Shown here: piece after piece, positions 31,382-41,529 of the stretch | How positions within the stretch are numbered: position 1 is the stretch's first letter | Layout: each line of letters opens with the position of its first letter | Assembly: GCF_000213175.1 (NCBI RefSeq) | Contig: NW_009799101.1 | Location: 4,274,940-4,338,939, forward strand | Origin: Neurospora tetrasperma FGSC 2508 | Taxonomy: Eukaryota > Ascomycota > Sordariomycetes > Sordariales > Sordariaceae | DNA length: 64,000 bases | Direction: 5' to 3' | The notes under the pieces: generated by a model | Databases searched by the model: none | Seen by the model: only the letters and a program-made list of their open reading frames with translations | Told to the model about the DNA's origin: nothing | Position numbers and translations under genes: made by a program

Positions 31382-33028
31382 ATGATGGGACAGTCCACCA
31401 ACATGGGCAGCCAGGCTCCCATGCCGCCTTCTGTGCAGACGGGAGGGCACGTCATCATCCATGACACCACATACAACCAGAACCAACAGTCGCCAACACA
31501 ACATCAACAACAAAACAGACTCAACCTAGTCGACACCTCCTTTCTCGGCTCCCACTCCCGGCAGTCCTCCTCCGCAACCGTAACCGGTGACGATTCTGAC
31601 CCATCCCGCGCCTTCGGCACCTACGCCGGGACACCAAAGGGTGAGTATGAGAAGAAGGGCCGTTCAACCGATTACCTCTCCGGCCCCACCGGCGACAACT
31701 CCCTCAACACCTCGGCCGCCTCCTCCCGGTTAGCTCTCAACTCCAACAACGAGAAGTCCAACCACGATGGCCACATGTCCGGCGGCGCCGGCCAGCACCA
31801 CCGCCGCTCCGCCTCCCCCTCTTCCTCCTCCGATTCCGACTCCGACCTTGAAGGTGCCGGCGGCCACATGCAAAAAGGCCATCACCACGTAGACCCCTAC
31901 GACCCTTCCCGCCCAAAGCTACCACTCAAAGCGCGGCTAAAACACTTCACCTGGGCCTGGTACACCCTCTGCATGTCCACCGGCGGTCTCTCCCTCTTGA
32001 TCGCCGCGCAACCACACACCTTCCCCGGCCTGCGCCAGATCGGCATGACAGTATACATCATCAACATCATCATCTTCGTCCTCCTGACCTCCCTCCAAAT
32101 CACGCGCTTCATGCTCCACGCCGGCTCCTTCAAAGCCAGCCTCACGCATCCGCGCGAAGGCTTCTTCTTCCCCACCTTCTTCCTCAGCATCGCCACTTTG
32201 ATCACCTCCACCCAAAAATACGGCACCCCTCCCGACAGTGAACCAAGCCAGGACCTCGTCTGGGTTTTGCACATTGCCTTCTGGATCTACCTCATCCTCG
32301 CCACCGCCGTCGCCATAGGGCAATACTCCTTCCTCTTCAGCCAAAAACGCTCCTTCTCCCTAGCCACCATGATGCCCACTTGGATCCTGCCCATCTTCCC
32401 CATCATGCTCTCGGGAACCATCGCAGCCGTCATCTCCCCCTTCCAACCCCCTCACCGCGCCATCGTCGTCATCTGCGCCGGCCTAACCTGCCAAGGTCTA
32501 GGCGCCGCCGTGGCATTCATGATGTACGCCCACATGGTCGGCCGTCTCATGTCCGTCGGCCTTCCCGACCGCGAACACCGTCCCGGTCTCTTCATGTGCG
32601 TTGGCCCGCCCTCCTTCACTGCGCTAGCATTCATCGGCATGGCGCAGGGACTTCCGCGGGACTTTGATCACGACATGGACGGGTTCATCGACGCAGGCAT
32701 GATTCGCACCATGGCTGTCATTGGCGCCGTGTTTCTCTGGGCGCTAGCTTTCTGGTGGTTCTTTATTGGTGTTTTGGCTGTGTTGGCGAGCAGACCGAAA
32801 TATTTCCATTTGGGGTGGTGGGCGAGTGTGTTTCCCAATACGGGATTCACGTTGGCGACGATTAGTATTGGGAATGCGTTCAAGAGCGATGCGGTGCTGT
32901 GGGTGGGGACGGGCATGAGTTTGTGTTTGTTGGGGACGTATTTGTTTGTGTTGGGGAACCATGTGCGGGCGGTGGTGGTGCAGGATATTTGTTATCCGGG
33001 GAGGGATGAGGATGTGGAGGATCATTAG
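31382..33028 (+). CDS. TDT-family transporter (SSU1/Mae1-like sulfite or dicarboxylate exporter)
   Basis: A 548-aa intron-free protein. Residues ~185-535 form about ten hydrophobic segments, starting with the family-typical HFTWAWYTLCMSTGG. Near the end comes the LGWWASVFPNTGFTLATI segment seen in telurite-resistance/dicarboxylate transporters. Fungal members include the sulfite pump Ssu1 and malate permease Mae1; which substrate is moved here cannot be decided. Translation starts at ATG 31382 (a second ATG follows immediately); the frame is open upstream but has no earlier ATG. The first ~185 residues are hydrophilic, rich in Ser, Gln, Asn and His, and look disordered, which is longer than in most family members. 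It converges on the Doa10 gene with 757 bp between stops. Confidence 0.85.
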   Translation: MMGQSTNMGSQAPMPPSVQTGGHVIIHDTTYNQNQQSPTQHQQQNRLNLVDTSFLGSHSRQSSSATVTGDDSDPSRAFGTYAGTPKGEYEKKGRSTDYLSGPTGDNSLNTSAASSRLALNSNNEKSNHDGHMSGGAGQHHRRSASPSSSSDSDSDLEGAGGHMQKGHHHVDPYDPSRPKLPLKARLKHFTWAWYTLCMSTGGLSLLIAAQPHTFPGLRQIGMTVYIINIIIFVLLTSLQITRFMLHAGSFKASLTHPREGFFFPTFFLSIATLITSTQKYGTPPDSEPSQDLVWVLHIAFWIYLILATAVAIGQYSFLFSQKRSFSLATMMPTWILPIFPIMLSGTIAAVISPFQPPHRAIVVICAGLTCQGLGAAVAFMMYAHMVGRLMSVGLPDREHRPGLFMCVGPPSFTALAFIGMAQGLPRDFDHDMDGFIDAGMIRTMAVIGAVFLWALAFWWFFIGVLAVLASRPKYFHLGWWASVFPNTGFTLATISIGNAFKSDAVLWVGTGMSLCLLGTYLFVLGNHVRAVVVQDICYPGRDEDVEDH

Positions 33029-33785
33029 ATGGTCAGTTTGTTTTGTTGTTTTGTTTTGGTTTCTTGGGATTTTGAATACTGGCAAGCGACAAGTATGCTT
33101 CGTTCTGTGATTTAGATTTTATTTGTGTTGGTGTTAAAAGGTGGCCGGGCGGCAAGCGATGTTTGGCGATCAACTTTTTTTTCATTTCATTTTATCTCTG
33201 ATTCTTATAGACTTCGAGCTGGACTTGTCGTTCTTCATTGTGTTTCTTGTATGGGCATGGCATGGCTTGATAATACCACCACGGACGGACGGACGCTTAG
33301 ATGTTGGATAATATACTCCGACGATGGAGAGAGACAGACTCAGTTAGATGTTAGATTTCATCAGAACTCGGCCAATGGAAAAGACTTAAGACTTCTTATG
33401 ATGACAATCCAGCTTCTTCTTCTTCTTCTTCTTCTTCTTCTTCTCGCCTTGTCTTGTCTTGACCATTATGAGATGAAATGAAATGAGTAGGTACTTACAC
33501 CAATAGCAAATGAGACGGAGTGCCATCTCTTCTCTCTCGCGACAATGCGCAAAGCATCAACGCAACGCAAGTGTCTAGCAACCGCAGACTGCAAGTAAAC
33601 AAATCAATATCCTTTTATGCTACGCTATGTCAATTCTTTAACATATACAAGTCCAGTTTGGTATCATTGGCCTTCTCCCGCTGTTCTCTCCCCACCTCCC
33701 CTTTACTTTACCCTTCTGCTTTTCTTCCTCTCTTTTCAGAATCTCTCCATCTCTCTTCTTTCTTCACACTGACAAGGTATCCTCA
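33029..33785. other. Convergent intergenic region
   Basis: 3' flanks of the TDT transporter and the Doa10 gene. Contains a TTC microsatellite at about 33415-33443 and pyrimidine-rich sequence. No gene seen. Confidence 0.6.
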
Positions 33786-36700
33786 TCACCGCCCTCCAAC
33801 AGCCATCCCAGCTCTCCATCCACCCCTCGTCCCCCTTCCAAGACCCCTCTGCGGCATCCCACCTCCATAATTCTGCAACCGCTCCCCAATCAGATACGCC
33901 TCATCCCTGATCCTCATCTTCCAACTCTGGAACACACCCAGCAGGCCCCACACCGCCGCCGCAGCCAACAGCAAAAGTGCTGTAAGCGGGAAGCTGCGCC
34001 GGTAGATGAGCACGACGTAGGCGTCGTAGAGAGTCTGGTCCACCACGCCGTCGACGTTAACGGCTTGAGGGTGGCGAAGAGTCAAAGTCTCCGCCAGGCT
34101 CCAGGAGATCATAAACTTGGCGAAGAGGGTAGGAATGGCCATAGCGACGGTCCAGAGGAGGATGGCAGGGATGACGAATGCGCGGGTCAAGACCCCGGCG
34201 TTGGGGTTGAACCAGCCACGGCGCAGCACGGCCTTGGTAGCGAGGGCAAGACGGCTGCCGCTGAACCAGGTGGTAATTCCCCTTACCGAAAGCTTCAGGT
34301 ACAAAAGACCAATGGTCCAGGACTGCATGACGCGGATGGTGTGGCGCGGGTTGAGAGCGGCCGCGTGTTGGATGGTGACCTGCTTGATGTCTTGGGCGAT
34401 GGGAACGCTGTACATGAATTCGTGCAGGGGCATCATGATGTAGAGCTCGGCAACGGAGGCGATCATGAGGGGAAAGACGATCAGGAGGAAGACGTAGGAG
34501 TAGATGATCTTGGCGATGCGGGTGATGACGGCCAGGCTGCGGCGGACTGCGCCGTTGTTGAAGACCGATGCGACAGCTGCGGTGGTCCGAATCTTGGCGG
34601 TCTGAGAAAGGGACCGGATGTTGATGAGCGCGTAGACAATCACCCCCAACACGTGGATGCCGATGCCAAAGGCGTAAATGTCATTCGTCCTTACGCCCTC
34701 CGGGATCAAGAGTTTGAACATCCAGCGGCCAAAGACCAAGGGGATAATCGTAATGCCGACGCCCGTAGCGGCGGCAAACAACCAGATGAGGAGAATGAAG
34801 AAGAAGATGCGGATTCGAAAGTGCGGTGGGACATAGACCAGACGGTACTGCGTGGTCGAGTAAAGGTCGGTCTCGGGTACATCAGGCTTGCCGTCCAGTC
34901 TCTCATTCCTCTCCGTCACCTCAAGGAACACCGTCTTGCCCTTGGGAATCTTGACCTGGTCAGATGCCGGAGCGCGAACGAAGCGGCCATCAGGAATCAG
35001 TTGCTTGGTATTGACCAAGTAATCCTTGAAGCCTTCTTCAGGAGACAGTTTCCTGGTAGCAGCCTCAGCCTCAGACGGCACATACCCTCGGATATTCGGT
35101 GATTCAGGTTCGGACTCGGAAGTCTCAGCCTTGGTGCTTTCGGCCAGGAACTTGGGCTTCCACGGTCTCACAATCCCATTGGACTCATCCAATTGAAGGA
35201 ACATAGCCTGCCACCATGATACCTGGGCATCGGGGCCTCTCTCAATCATGCGCAGACGGCCTTCTTCATCTGCCTTGCGCTCCCCGAACAGGAACCAAGT
35301 AATCCGCAAGCACCGGCCGCAAGTGCGAAACCACCAAGTGTACATAGCATGAAGTCCATCACCAGGTTTGAAGAACTTGACGGCCAAGGGCATCAAAAAG
35401 TTGTAAAAGAGAAGATCAAGCGGGAACTCGAGCACTGGCTCGTTGGACGAGTAGTGAATCGGCAGGACATTGGGCAAAGAGAGCGCCAACCCCCAGACCA
35501 CAGCACCCAGACAGATTATGACAAGCGCGCCGTAGACGAGAGCAGAAAAGGCAATCTTCCGCAACTGGGTCGTGACATTGCGCTCCAGTACGTCGCGTAC
35601 CGGGTGGAACTCGGGATCGTCTGGGTCGCGGATGAAGTAGAGAACTCCACGGCGCATGATCTTGCGGCACATGGAGACGAACAATGCAAAGTGGAACATG
35701 TAAGCCGTACCCACGAACCAGTGGACGAAGATCGATGTCATGGGAAAGTTGAGGGTAAATTGGAGGCGAGACATGAGGGTGGCATTTTCGAACAAGGGCA
35801 AGAGTGCAATGTCCAAAAGCATTCCGCAATAAAGCGGGAAGACGAGCATCTCGATGCCAATGATAAGGATGACCTTCATCACACCGCTTGCCTGGTTGAG
35901 CGCGTCGATGAGAGCTGCCTCCCATTCCTGTCCGGTTGGGCTGGATGATATGGGTCCGCCATGACGCAGGTACAAGACCGCCGCGATGTAAATCGTGAGG
36001 TAGCCGGCAAGGATTGCCCAAAATCTGTCTGTGCCATTCCAGTATGCCAATGCTGGGTCAATGGTATGACTCGCGTCAGGAAAGTTGACGTTGATGACCA
36101 GGTTAGGCTTCAACAAGGCAGTCGGCAGAGTCTTGAGTGCGCCCAACGCGAATGTAGTCGCGTTGCTCGCAGCGGAGAGCACTATAGGAGCTTTGGTAGA
36201 GTAGTCCCCTCCAAAAAGGAAGACAAGCGCGGAGCCCAGGGCGGTAAAGCCGGAAAAGACTTGCCCCTTGACCGACAATAAGGCTTCATGACTTACCGCA
36301 GAAAAGGTGTGAATCTCTGACATGGATACGCGGCCGAGCTCGTTGATGACCGTATGTCCAACTCGCTTGGCGGCGTTGGTCATTTCAACATGTGGATCAA
36401 GAATCGCTGCGGCGTGGCGGCTGCCGAAGAGGAGTTTCGTAGCCAGGCGAGCCACACCACCCAACCCTAGACTGGGATGCACCAGAGATAGCGCGTGGGA
36501 AACGAGCCCGAAGGCAATGACAACCATGTCCTGAATGAACCTGCACAGACTATAGAGGATCCAGACTGGGCGCATAGGCTTCGCAATGAACCACAGCGAA
36601 TAGCGACCGATGTTGTATGGAATGAACAGTCCGAGAAAAATGGTAGCTGACACGAGCAGAACGCAGAAGATGGCGTTTTGGAATAGGCCAGCCAGAGGCC

Positions 36701-39170
36701 CGCGCATGCCAAGAAGCTCCAGGACGCCCTCGAGGTCTTCGGCATCATCAATGGCGTCTTGTTCGAGGCCGATTGCTGCTGCGGCGTCATCATCCTGGTC
36801 CAAGTCATCATCGTTGTCAAGTCCAGGGTTATCGCGAACGTCCACGTTGTCTTGGTCGTCCCGTCTCATCAAAGCGTCAGCGATAATATCAATAGCATCC
36901 TGTTGCGCCTGATCCGCCTCAACGCCTTGCCACATGAAATCGGTCACTCTAGGGACGAATCCACGAGGTTGAGGAGGTTGTGCGGGGCTATCTGCCGTGC
37001 TCTCGTCGAGGTTGGGCCAGGATATATCTGTCAATGCTTGTGGTTCCGCCTGACGCTCTGGGTTAAGGTTGGTTCCCCAATGTTCTGCTTCCGTGGGCCG
37101 CCTGATGTGTACATGGGCATCAGCGGCTGTATCCCTATTGCCATCTTGGCTACGATTCTCCTGGAATGACTCGGATTCTGCTGGACCGGCCAGTGAAGCG
37201 AGCAAAGGTTCGACCTCGGTGTTGGAAGAATCATTGTCATTAGTGAGATCTGGGGGCGTTGCAATAACCTGAGAGGCCTTTTCTTCCGTGGATGAACTGT
37301 TCGGGTCATCTTCTGGTAAGTCGCTAAAAGACCAGCTGTTGCTTCCCAGAGGATTGGTGTACATTCTGATTTCGGGCCCATCTGTATTAGCGCGAGGCCT
37401 GGCCGAAGAAGCGAGAATCTCGGAGTCCGACTCGGTGTCGAAATCATCAGTCGCAACGCCCTTGCCCTTGTCCCTAGAACCATCTCCGGCTTTCTCACCC
37501 TGATGATCATCTTCTTCCAAAGGATAGCGCCAGTCATCAAACGGATCGGGTCGTGGAGCGGCAGGAGTGCTGTCCATCTCCAAGTTGTGGCCTGACGGTC
37601 TCCCTGCTGCGCTAGTACTGGATTCCGCTGCGGAAGAGTTGAGGCCATCATTGTAATTTGCCTGAACTCGAGCGGCGCGCTCCTTCATGGTCTTGGTAAG
37701 AGCTATCCAGTAAGCCAACCTTTCCTCCAAACCACGCTCCTGGGCTAGCTCCACGATTCGGTCCGGGTTTCCGCCGGCCTCTCTGTAAAGATTGAGATAC
37801 TCGTCTATAGTTGATGAGTCTGATTCTCCGAGTTCTCTTTCCAAGTCCGAAGCATAAGGATTGTTGACGGGTTGCCTGTCAGGCGGGGCTCTAGGCTGGG
37901 GAGGCTGAGCATCCCAGCCATGTTCGTCGTCAGTACCTGCATCCTCCTCTTCTTCTTCTTCTTCTTCTCCGAGACCACCGTCAAGGTCACCGTTCAAGGC
38001 AGGGCCGGGAACATTGAGCGGAGCAACCTGGGGCTGCACGTTTTGAAGGTTGGCAAAAGCGGCGCGCTCGTTGATTTCCGGCTGCTGTTGAACAACGTAA
38101 TCTCGGACAAGAATAATCAAGATGAAACAGACAACAACAAGGACGGTGATGATCTGGCCCTCGAGTACCGCAATGATGTTGTTGTTGACGGTCGGGTTCC
38201 GAGTCAGGTTCTTTAAAAAGCCGACCTCGCTGAGAAGCGAAGGTGAATGGGCCAATGATGCATTGCTGTAAGGTGAAGCCGCTTGGTCGATGTACAGAGT
38301 CGCAGTAACGTTATTAGCGAGCTGACTGGGGATCTCCTTGAGGGGCGGGGGAGGCCTGTCCACGATACCACCTGAGCCAAATATGGTGCGAAGCAAAAGG
38401 GAAAGGAAGGAATGGCCTGCGCCAGAACCGGCACCAGTAAGGCTGTTTACGAACTGGGTCGAGTTCAGGGGCAGACGTCCCAACACGGCCCCCATGCTAG
38501 CTGGAGACGTGTGGGCGACAAAGAGTGGACTAGCTGGACATACGGTGGTGCCGTAAGCCCTGACGGAGAAGCCGTTTGAAGATGATGTGTTTTGAGACCT
38601 TGAAAACACAGCCGGACCTCCCCAGCCTTCCTCACAGAGCCAGAACAGCAGGGCCCATACCGAGCGCATAAAGTAGGGGAGCCACCCAAGCCAGACACTA
38701 ACGACGAGGGCGGCCCTTGCCCAAGCGAGGAGCTTACGGACCGAGTACTTGAACATGTGGGCGACAAAGATATGGGCGGGGACGGTCCTGGGCATGTCGG
38801 GATCGTAGAGCTTGGTGAAGCGGAAGGGCGTCTTGCACAGCTCGCAGTGTTTCCTCTGGGTCTGGGCGAGCCATTGCATCAGACATTCTTGATGGACCCA
38901 TTTGATACTTCCACTGCACTTGCACGGGTGGTACAAGGGGTCGTCGGGAGAGGCGTCGCCTCTGCAGATACGGCATTGCTCGGATTCGCGCGGGTTGTTG
39001 TGGGGTTGCGAATGAGTGTGGGAGTGACCGCCGCCCGAGGTGGTGGTCCATGTCGAGATGGAGGCTGATCGCGAGTTTCGCAGTCTGGTGTTTGGAAATC
39101 GGACAGGGTCGGGCTGGTCCTGGCCGAAGCCCGGAAGAGCGGTCGGGTCGGCGGGGTTAGCGTCGCCCAT
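33786..39170 (-). CDS. SSM4: ERAD-type RING-CH E3 ubiquitin ligase Doa10/Ssm4 (MARCH6/TEB4 family)
   Basis: A 1794-aa intron-free membrane protein. Residues ~65-112 hold a RING-CH (C4HC3) zinc domain: CRICRG, CKCSGSIKWVHQEC and CELC give the expected ligand order. Many hydrophobic segments follow, compatible with the ~14 membrane passes of Doa10. There is also a long acidic, Pro/Ser-rich cytosolic loop (about residues 400-770, including an eight-Glu run). Doa10 sits in the ER and inner nuclear membrane and ubiquitinates misfolded or short-lived proteins together with Ubc6/Ubc7. The start at 39170 (MGDANPAD) is preferred over an upstream non-ATG extension. The protein is longer than the yeast enzyme (1319 aa), mainly through the disordered loop, as is common in filamentous fungi. 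Confidence 0.93.
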   Translation of the reverse strand: MGDANPADPTALPGFGQDQPDPVRFPNTRLRNSRSASISTWTTTSGGGHSHTHSQPHNNPRESEQCRICRGDASPDDPLYHPCKCSGSIKWVHQECLMQWLAQTQRKHCELCKTPFRFTKLYDPDMPRTVPAHIFVAHMFKYSVRKLLAWARAALVVSVWLGWLPYFMRSVWALLFWLCEEGWGGPAVFSRSQNTSSSNGFSVRAYGTTVCPASPLFVAHTSPASMGAVLGRLPLNSTQFVNSLTGAGSGAGHSFLSLLLRTIFGSGGIVDRPPPPLKEIPSQLANNVTATLYIDQAASPYSNASLAHSPSLLSEVGFLKNLTRNPTVNNNIIAVLEGQIITVLVVVCFILIILVRDYVVQQQPEINERAAFANLQNVQPQVAPLNVPGPALNGDLDGGLGEEEEEEEEDAGTDDEHGWDAQPPQPRAPPDRQPVNNPYASDLERELGESDSSTIDEYLNLYREAGGNPDRIVELAQERGLEERLAYWIALTKTMKERAARVQANYNDGLNSSAAESSTSAAGRPSGHNLEMDSTPAAPRPDPFDDWRYPLEEDDHQGEKAGDGSRDKGKGVATDDFDTESDSEILASSARPRANTDGPEIRMYTNPLGSNSWSFSDLPEDDPNSSSTEEKASQVIATPPDLTNDNDSSNTEVEPLLASLAGPAESESFQENRSQDGNRDTAADAHVHIRRPTEAEHWGTNLNPERQAEPQALTDISWPNLDESTADSPAQPPQPRGFVPRVTDFMWQGVEADQAQQDAIDIIADALMRRDDQDNVDVRDNPGLDNDDDLDQDDDAAAAIGLEQDAIDDAEDLEGVLELLGMRGPLAGLFQNAIFCVLLVSATIFLGLFIPYNIGRYSLWFIAKPMRPVWILYSLCRFIQDMVVIAFGLVSHALSLVHPSLGLGGVARLATKLLFGSRHAAAILDPHVEMTNAAKRVGHTVINELGRVSMSEIHTFSAVSHEALLSVKGQVFSGFTALGSALVFLFGGDYSTKAPIVLSAASNATTFALGALKTLPTALLKPNLVINVNFPDASHTIDPALAYWNGTDRFWAILAGYLTIYIAAVLYLRHGGPISSSPTGQEWEAALIDALNQASGVMKVILIIGIEMLVFPLYCGMLLDIALLPLFENATLMSRLQFTLNFPMTSIFVHWFVGTAYMFHFALFVSMCRKIMRRGVLYFIRDPDDPEFHPVRDVLERNVTTQLRKIAFSALVYGALVIICLGAVVWGLALSLPNVLPIHYSSNEPVLEFPLDLLFYNFLMPLAVKFFKPGDGLHAMYTWWFRTCGRCLRITWFLFGERKADEEGRLRMIERGPDAQVSWWQAMFLQLDESNGIVRPWKPKFLAESTKAETSESEPESPNIRGYVPSEAEAATRKLSPEEGFKDYLVNTKQLIPDGRFVRAPASDQVKIPKGKTVFLEVTERNERLDGKPDVPETDLYSTTQYRLVYVPPHFRIRIFFFILLIWLFAAATGVGITIIPLVFGRWMFKLLIPEGVRTNDIYAFGIGIHVLGVIVYALINIRSLSQTAKIRTTAAVASVFNNGAVRRSLAVITRIAKIIYSYVFLLIVFPLMIASVAELYIMMPLHEFMYSVPIAQDIKQVTIQHAAALNPRHTIRVMQSWTIGLLYLKLSVRGITTWFSGSRLALATKAVLRRGWFNPNAGVLTRAFVIPAILLWTVAMAIPTLFAKFMISWSLAETLTLRHPQAVNVDGVVDQTLYDAYVVLIYRRSFPLTALLLLAAAAVWGLLGVFQSWKMRIRDEAYLIGERLQNYGGGMPQRGLGRGTRGGWRAGMAVGGR

Positions 39171-41529
39171 GGTGGAAGAAGCCCAGGGAGCGCAAGTTGT
39201 TGCCAGCAGCACAGGGGCGCCGTTTTTGTGTGGTGTTGTTGTCGAGTGCCGGTCAGATCATGAATTGGTCTTCATTCTTTAAGCCTTGGGCGGGGCGAGT
39301 CCGCTGACTCTTGTTGTCTGTCGTGAATTTTTTTGAATACTCGAAGATGGATTCGGCCTCGGTCTCGAGAAATGCCGATTAATGCGAAGCTTGGATCAAA
39401 AGTCGTCGGCGGGAATGTTGAGAGAAGACGCGATGGGGAAGACGGAGAAGTCGGCGACAGTTGAAGTACTCGTCGGGTCGCAGGCGGGGTCTGTTCGAGT
39501 TGTTGGAGACCGAGGGCAGGCAGGCACCCAGTCGCCGGATGACAGTCGAAGAAGCAATGGATATCGAGTTGATCACAGCGAGCAGTCGCGGGAGTCACGA
39601 CAGTGGCGACAGAGGGTGACGACTGGCTCTGAGCGAGATGGCGCGGTCGTGGCCCGGGGTGAGTGGTGGTGGCAGCCGACGGAGTGAAGTCTGGAAAGTA
39701 TTGTGAATAATTTAATGGAAGAAGAGGAACAACGAAGTGAAGTGACTGACAATGAAAGTTTCCGTCTCCAGCGTCGAAAGCGGTCCTTGTTCGGGAAAGT
39801 GTCGTGCAGTGGAACTTTCAGCAAAGCCCAGGCTAGAACTAGACCCCGGCTCGGAACCGCCAGGTCTCACTCGGGCCCGCTGGAGGGATCGTTAGGTAAG
39901 CAAAAAGGGTATAGCGCGCTAAAGGACAGCGAGGTGCACGGGCCAAGTGATTCAATGATAAGCGGCACATTCGATCACAACTTGGGTTTTGTGCTTCAAT
40001 TGAACGTTGGCATGACATAACGGTGCAGTGCCGGCTGCTGCATAACTTGTGTAGCTTTCCACTCTCTTTACTTGTCGTGTGTCAGACTGACTTTCCGGCT
40101 GTTTTTTTCACAAAGGACAAGGACAAGATCTTGGACTTGAGCACAAGGCCGGCCTTGCTGGCTTTTGAGCATCATCACTCACAAGAAAAGGAAATTTGGA
40201 AACCAAGAATACGTAGCCCGCCTGATATGCAAGAGAACCCATGGCCAGTGCACATTCCAGGAGACGCGACCAACATGACATCCCCCCGTCCATGACCTTG
40301 ATGGTAGATATCTTGACTGATCAACAGACACGGCCAATCAGGAAATATCCCGTGTCCAGATGTTTGGTATGTACCATAGTAGGTAGATATGTTTTCCATC
40401 GCTTTGGCGGTGCATCTCAACCAAGCACGCTCACTCACCACCACCTTCAAGGCTCAATGACGTCTGTGGGGCACGCTGTGGCACGCTACAGGTAGGGTTG
40501 AAAAAGCCAAGAAAAGACGGGAGAGGGGAAAGCGGGAAGCTGGAATTGAAGGAGGGAGGGTGACGTTGTACCTAGGTCCTGTCTGTTAAGTACCTTACAT
40601 ATATCCCCAAGTCTTGATCTTGACCTCTGGAAAAGAAACTAAACAGACTTTTACTTTTTTACCTTTTCTTCCAACCCAGAAACACCGTCAACAATCTTTG
40701 TCGGTTTGTTGATTGTGCGTTGAGATCTGAAGAGACTCTTGAAGAACAGGTACCTCGGCTACGGTAGCATCACAGGTTTCGATACCAGGCACGTATCATA
40801 CAAGGTACGTACAAAAGAAGTCCTTAACGCTCTGACAGACTGTCGCGTGCGGAGAATACCTGAAACTGACCATGGAAAAGGAACTCTGTCCCAGGCAAAG
40901 AAAACATACCTCTACCAAAACAAGACAAAACCTCAACCCCTTGCCCTCCATCTCCTCGCTCTGTCTCAGGACCTGGCGACTGCTTCAGTCTATCTACCTT
41001 ACCTTATCTCCATATCTCAACTCGGATTCTGGTAGAGGTGACGTAAAAGTAGTGTACGGTACGGTAACACCCCCCCCCCGGCCACTGTTAGGTCCCGTCC
41101 CATTCCATCATTGGCCCCGACCGGGAGCATGACCTGAGCTAACGGAAAGCGTGCTGTAGCAGCGGGAAGCACCGAACCAACGCCTGGAACCACTCACCAA
41201 CTGGAACGAGCCCCGCGCCAGTCACTAAGTAGCATCCATTTTCACAGTCACGGCCCGGACCTTGACGTGATCACTGCCCTGGCATCTGATCCCCGTCCTT
41301 TTTCTCTCTTTTCCATCTTCACTTGCGCCGCCGCCTGTCCCCGGGGACCTATTACCACCAACACAACGACGCAACAAACAACACCACAATTTGTTTGATG
41401 ATTGCGCTTGTCCAACCCTGAACGCGCTTAACAAAGCGAGCTATCGACAACCATCTCACATATTCGATCGCGACGTCACCAATCTGCTCTTCACAGTCAC
41501 CTAGCCCGGTGCCTCAAGAGCCTGCGACC
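39171..41529. other. Divergent promoter region
   Basis: Separates the divergent Doa10 gene and the Ala/Ser-rich membrane protein gene. Likely contains both promoters and leaders. A C run lies at about 41070-41079. No gene or RNA recognised. Confidence 0.5.

Noticed and set aside
34065-35948. Long plus-strand open frames opposite the Doa10 gene (34065-35102, 35349-35948)
   Set aside because: They lie antisense to a clear membrane-protein gene and show no domain; shadows of its codon use.
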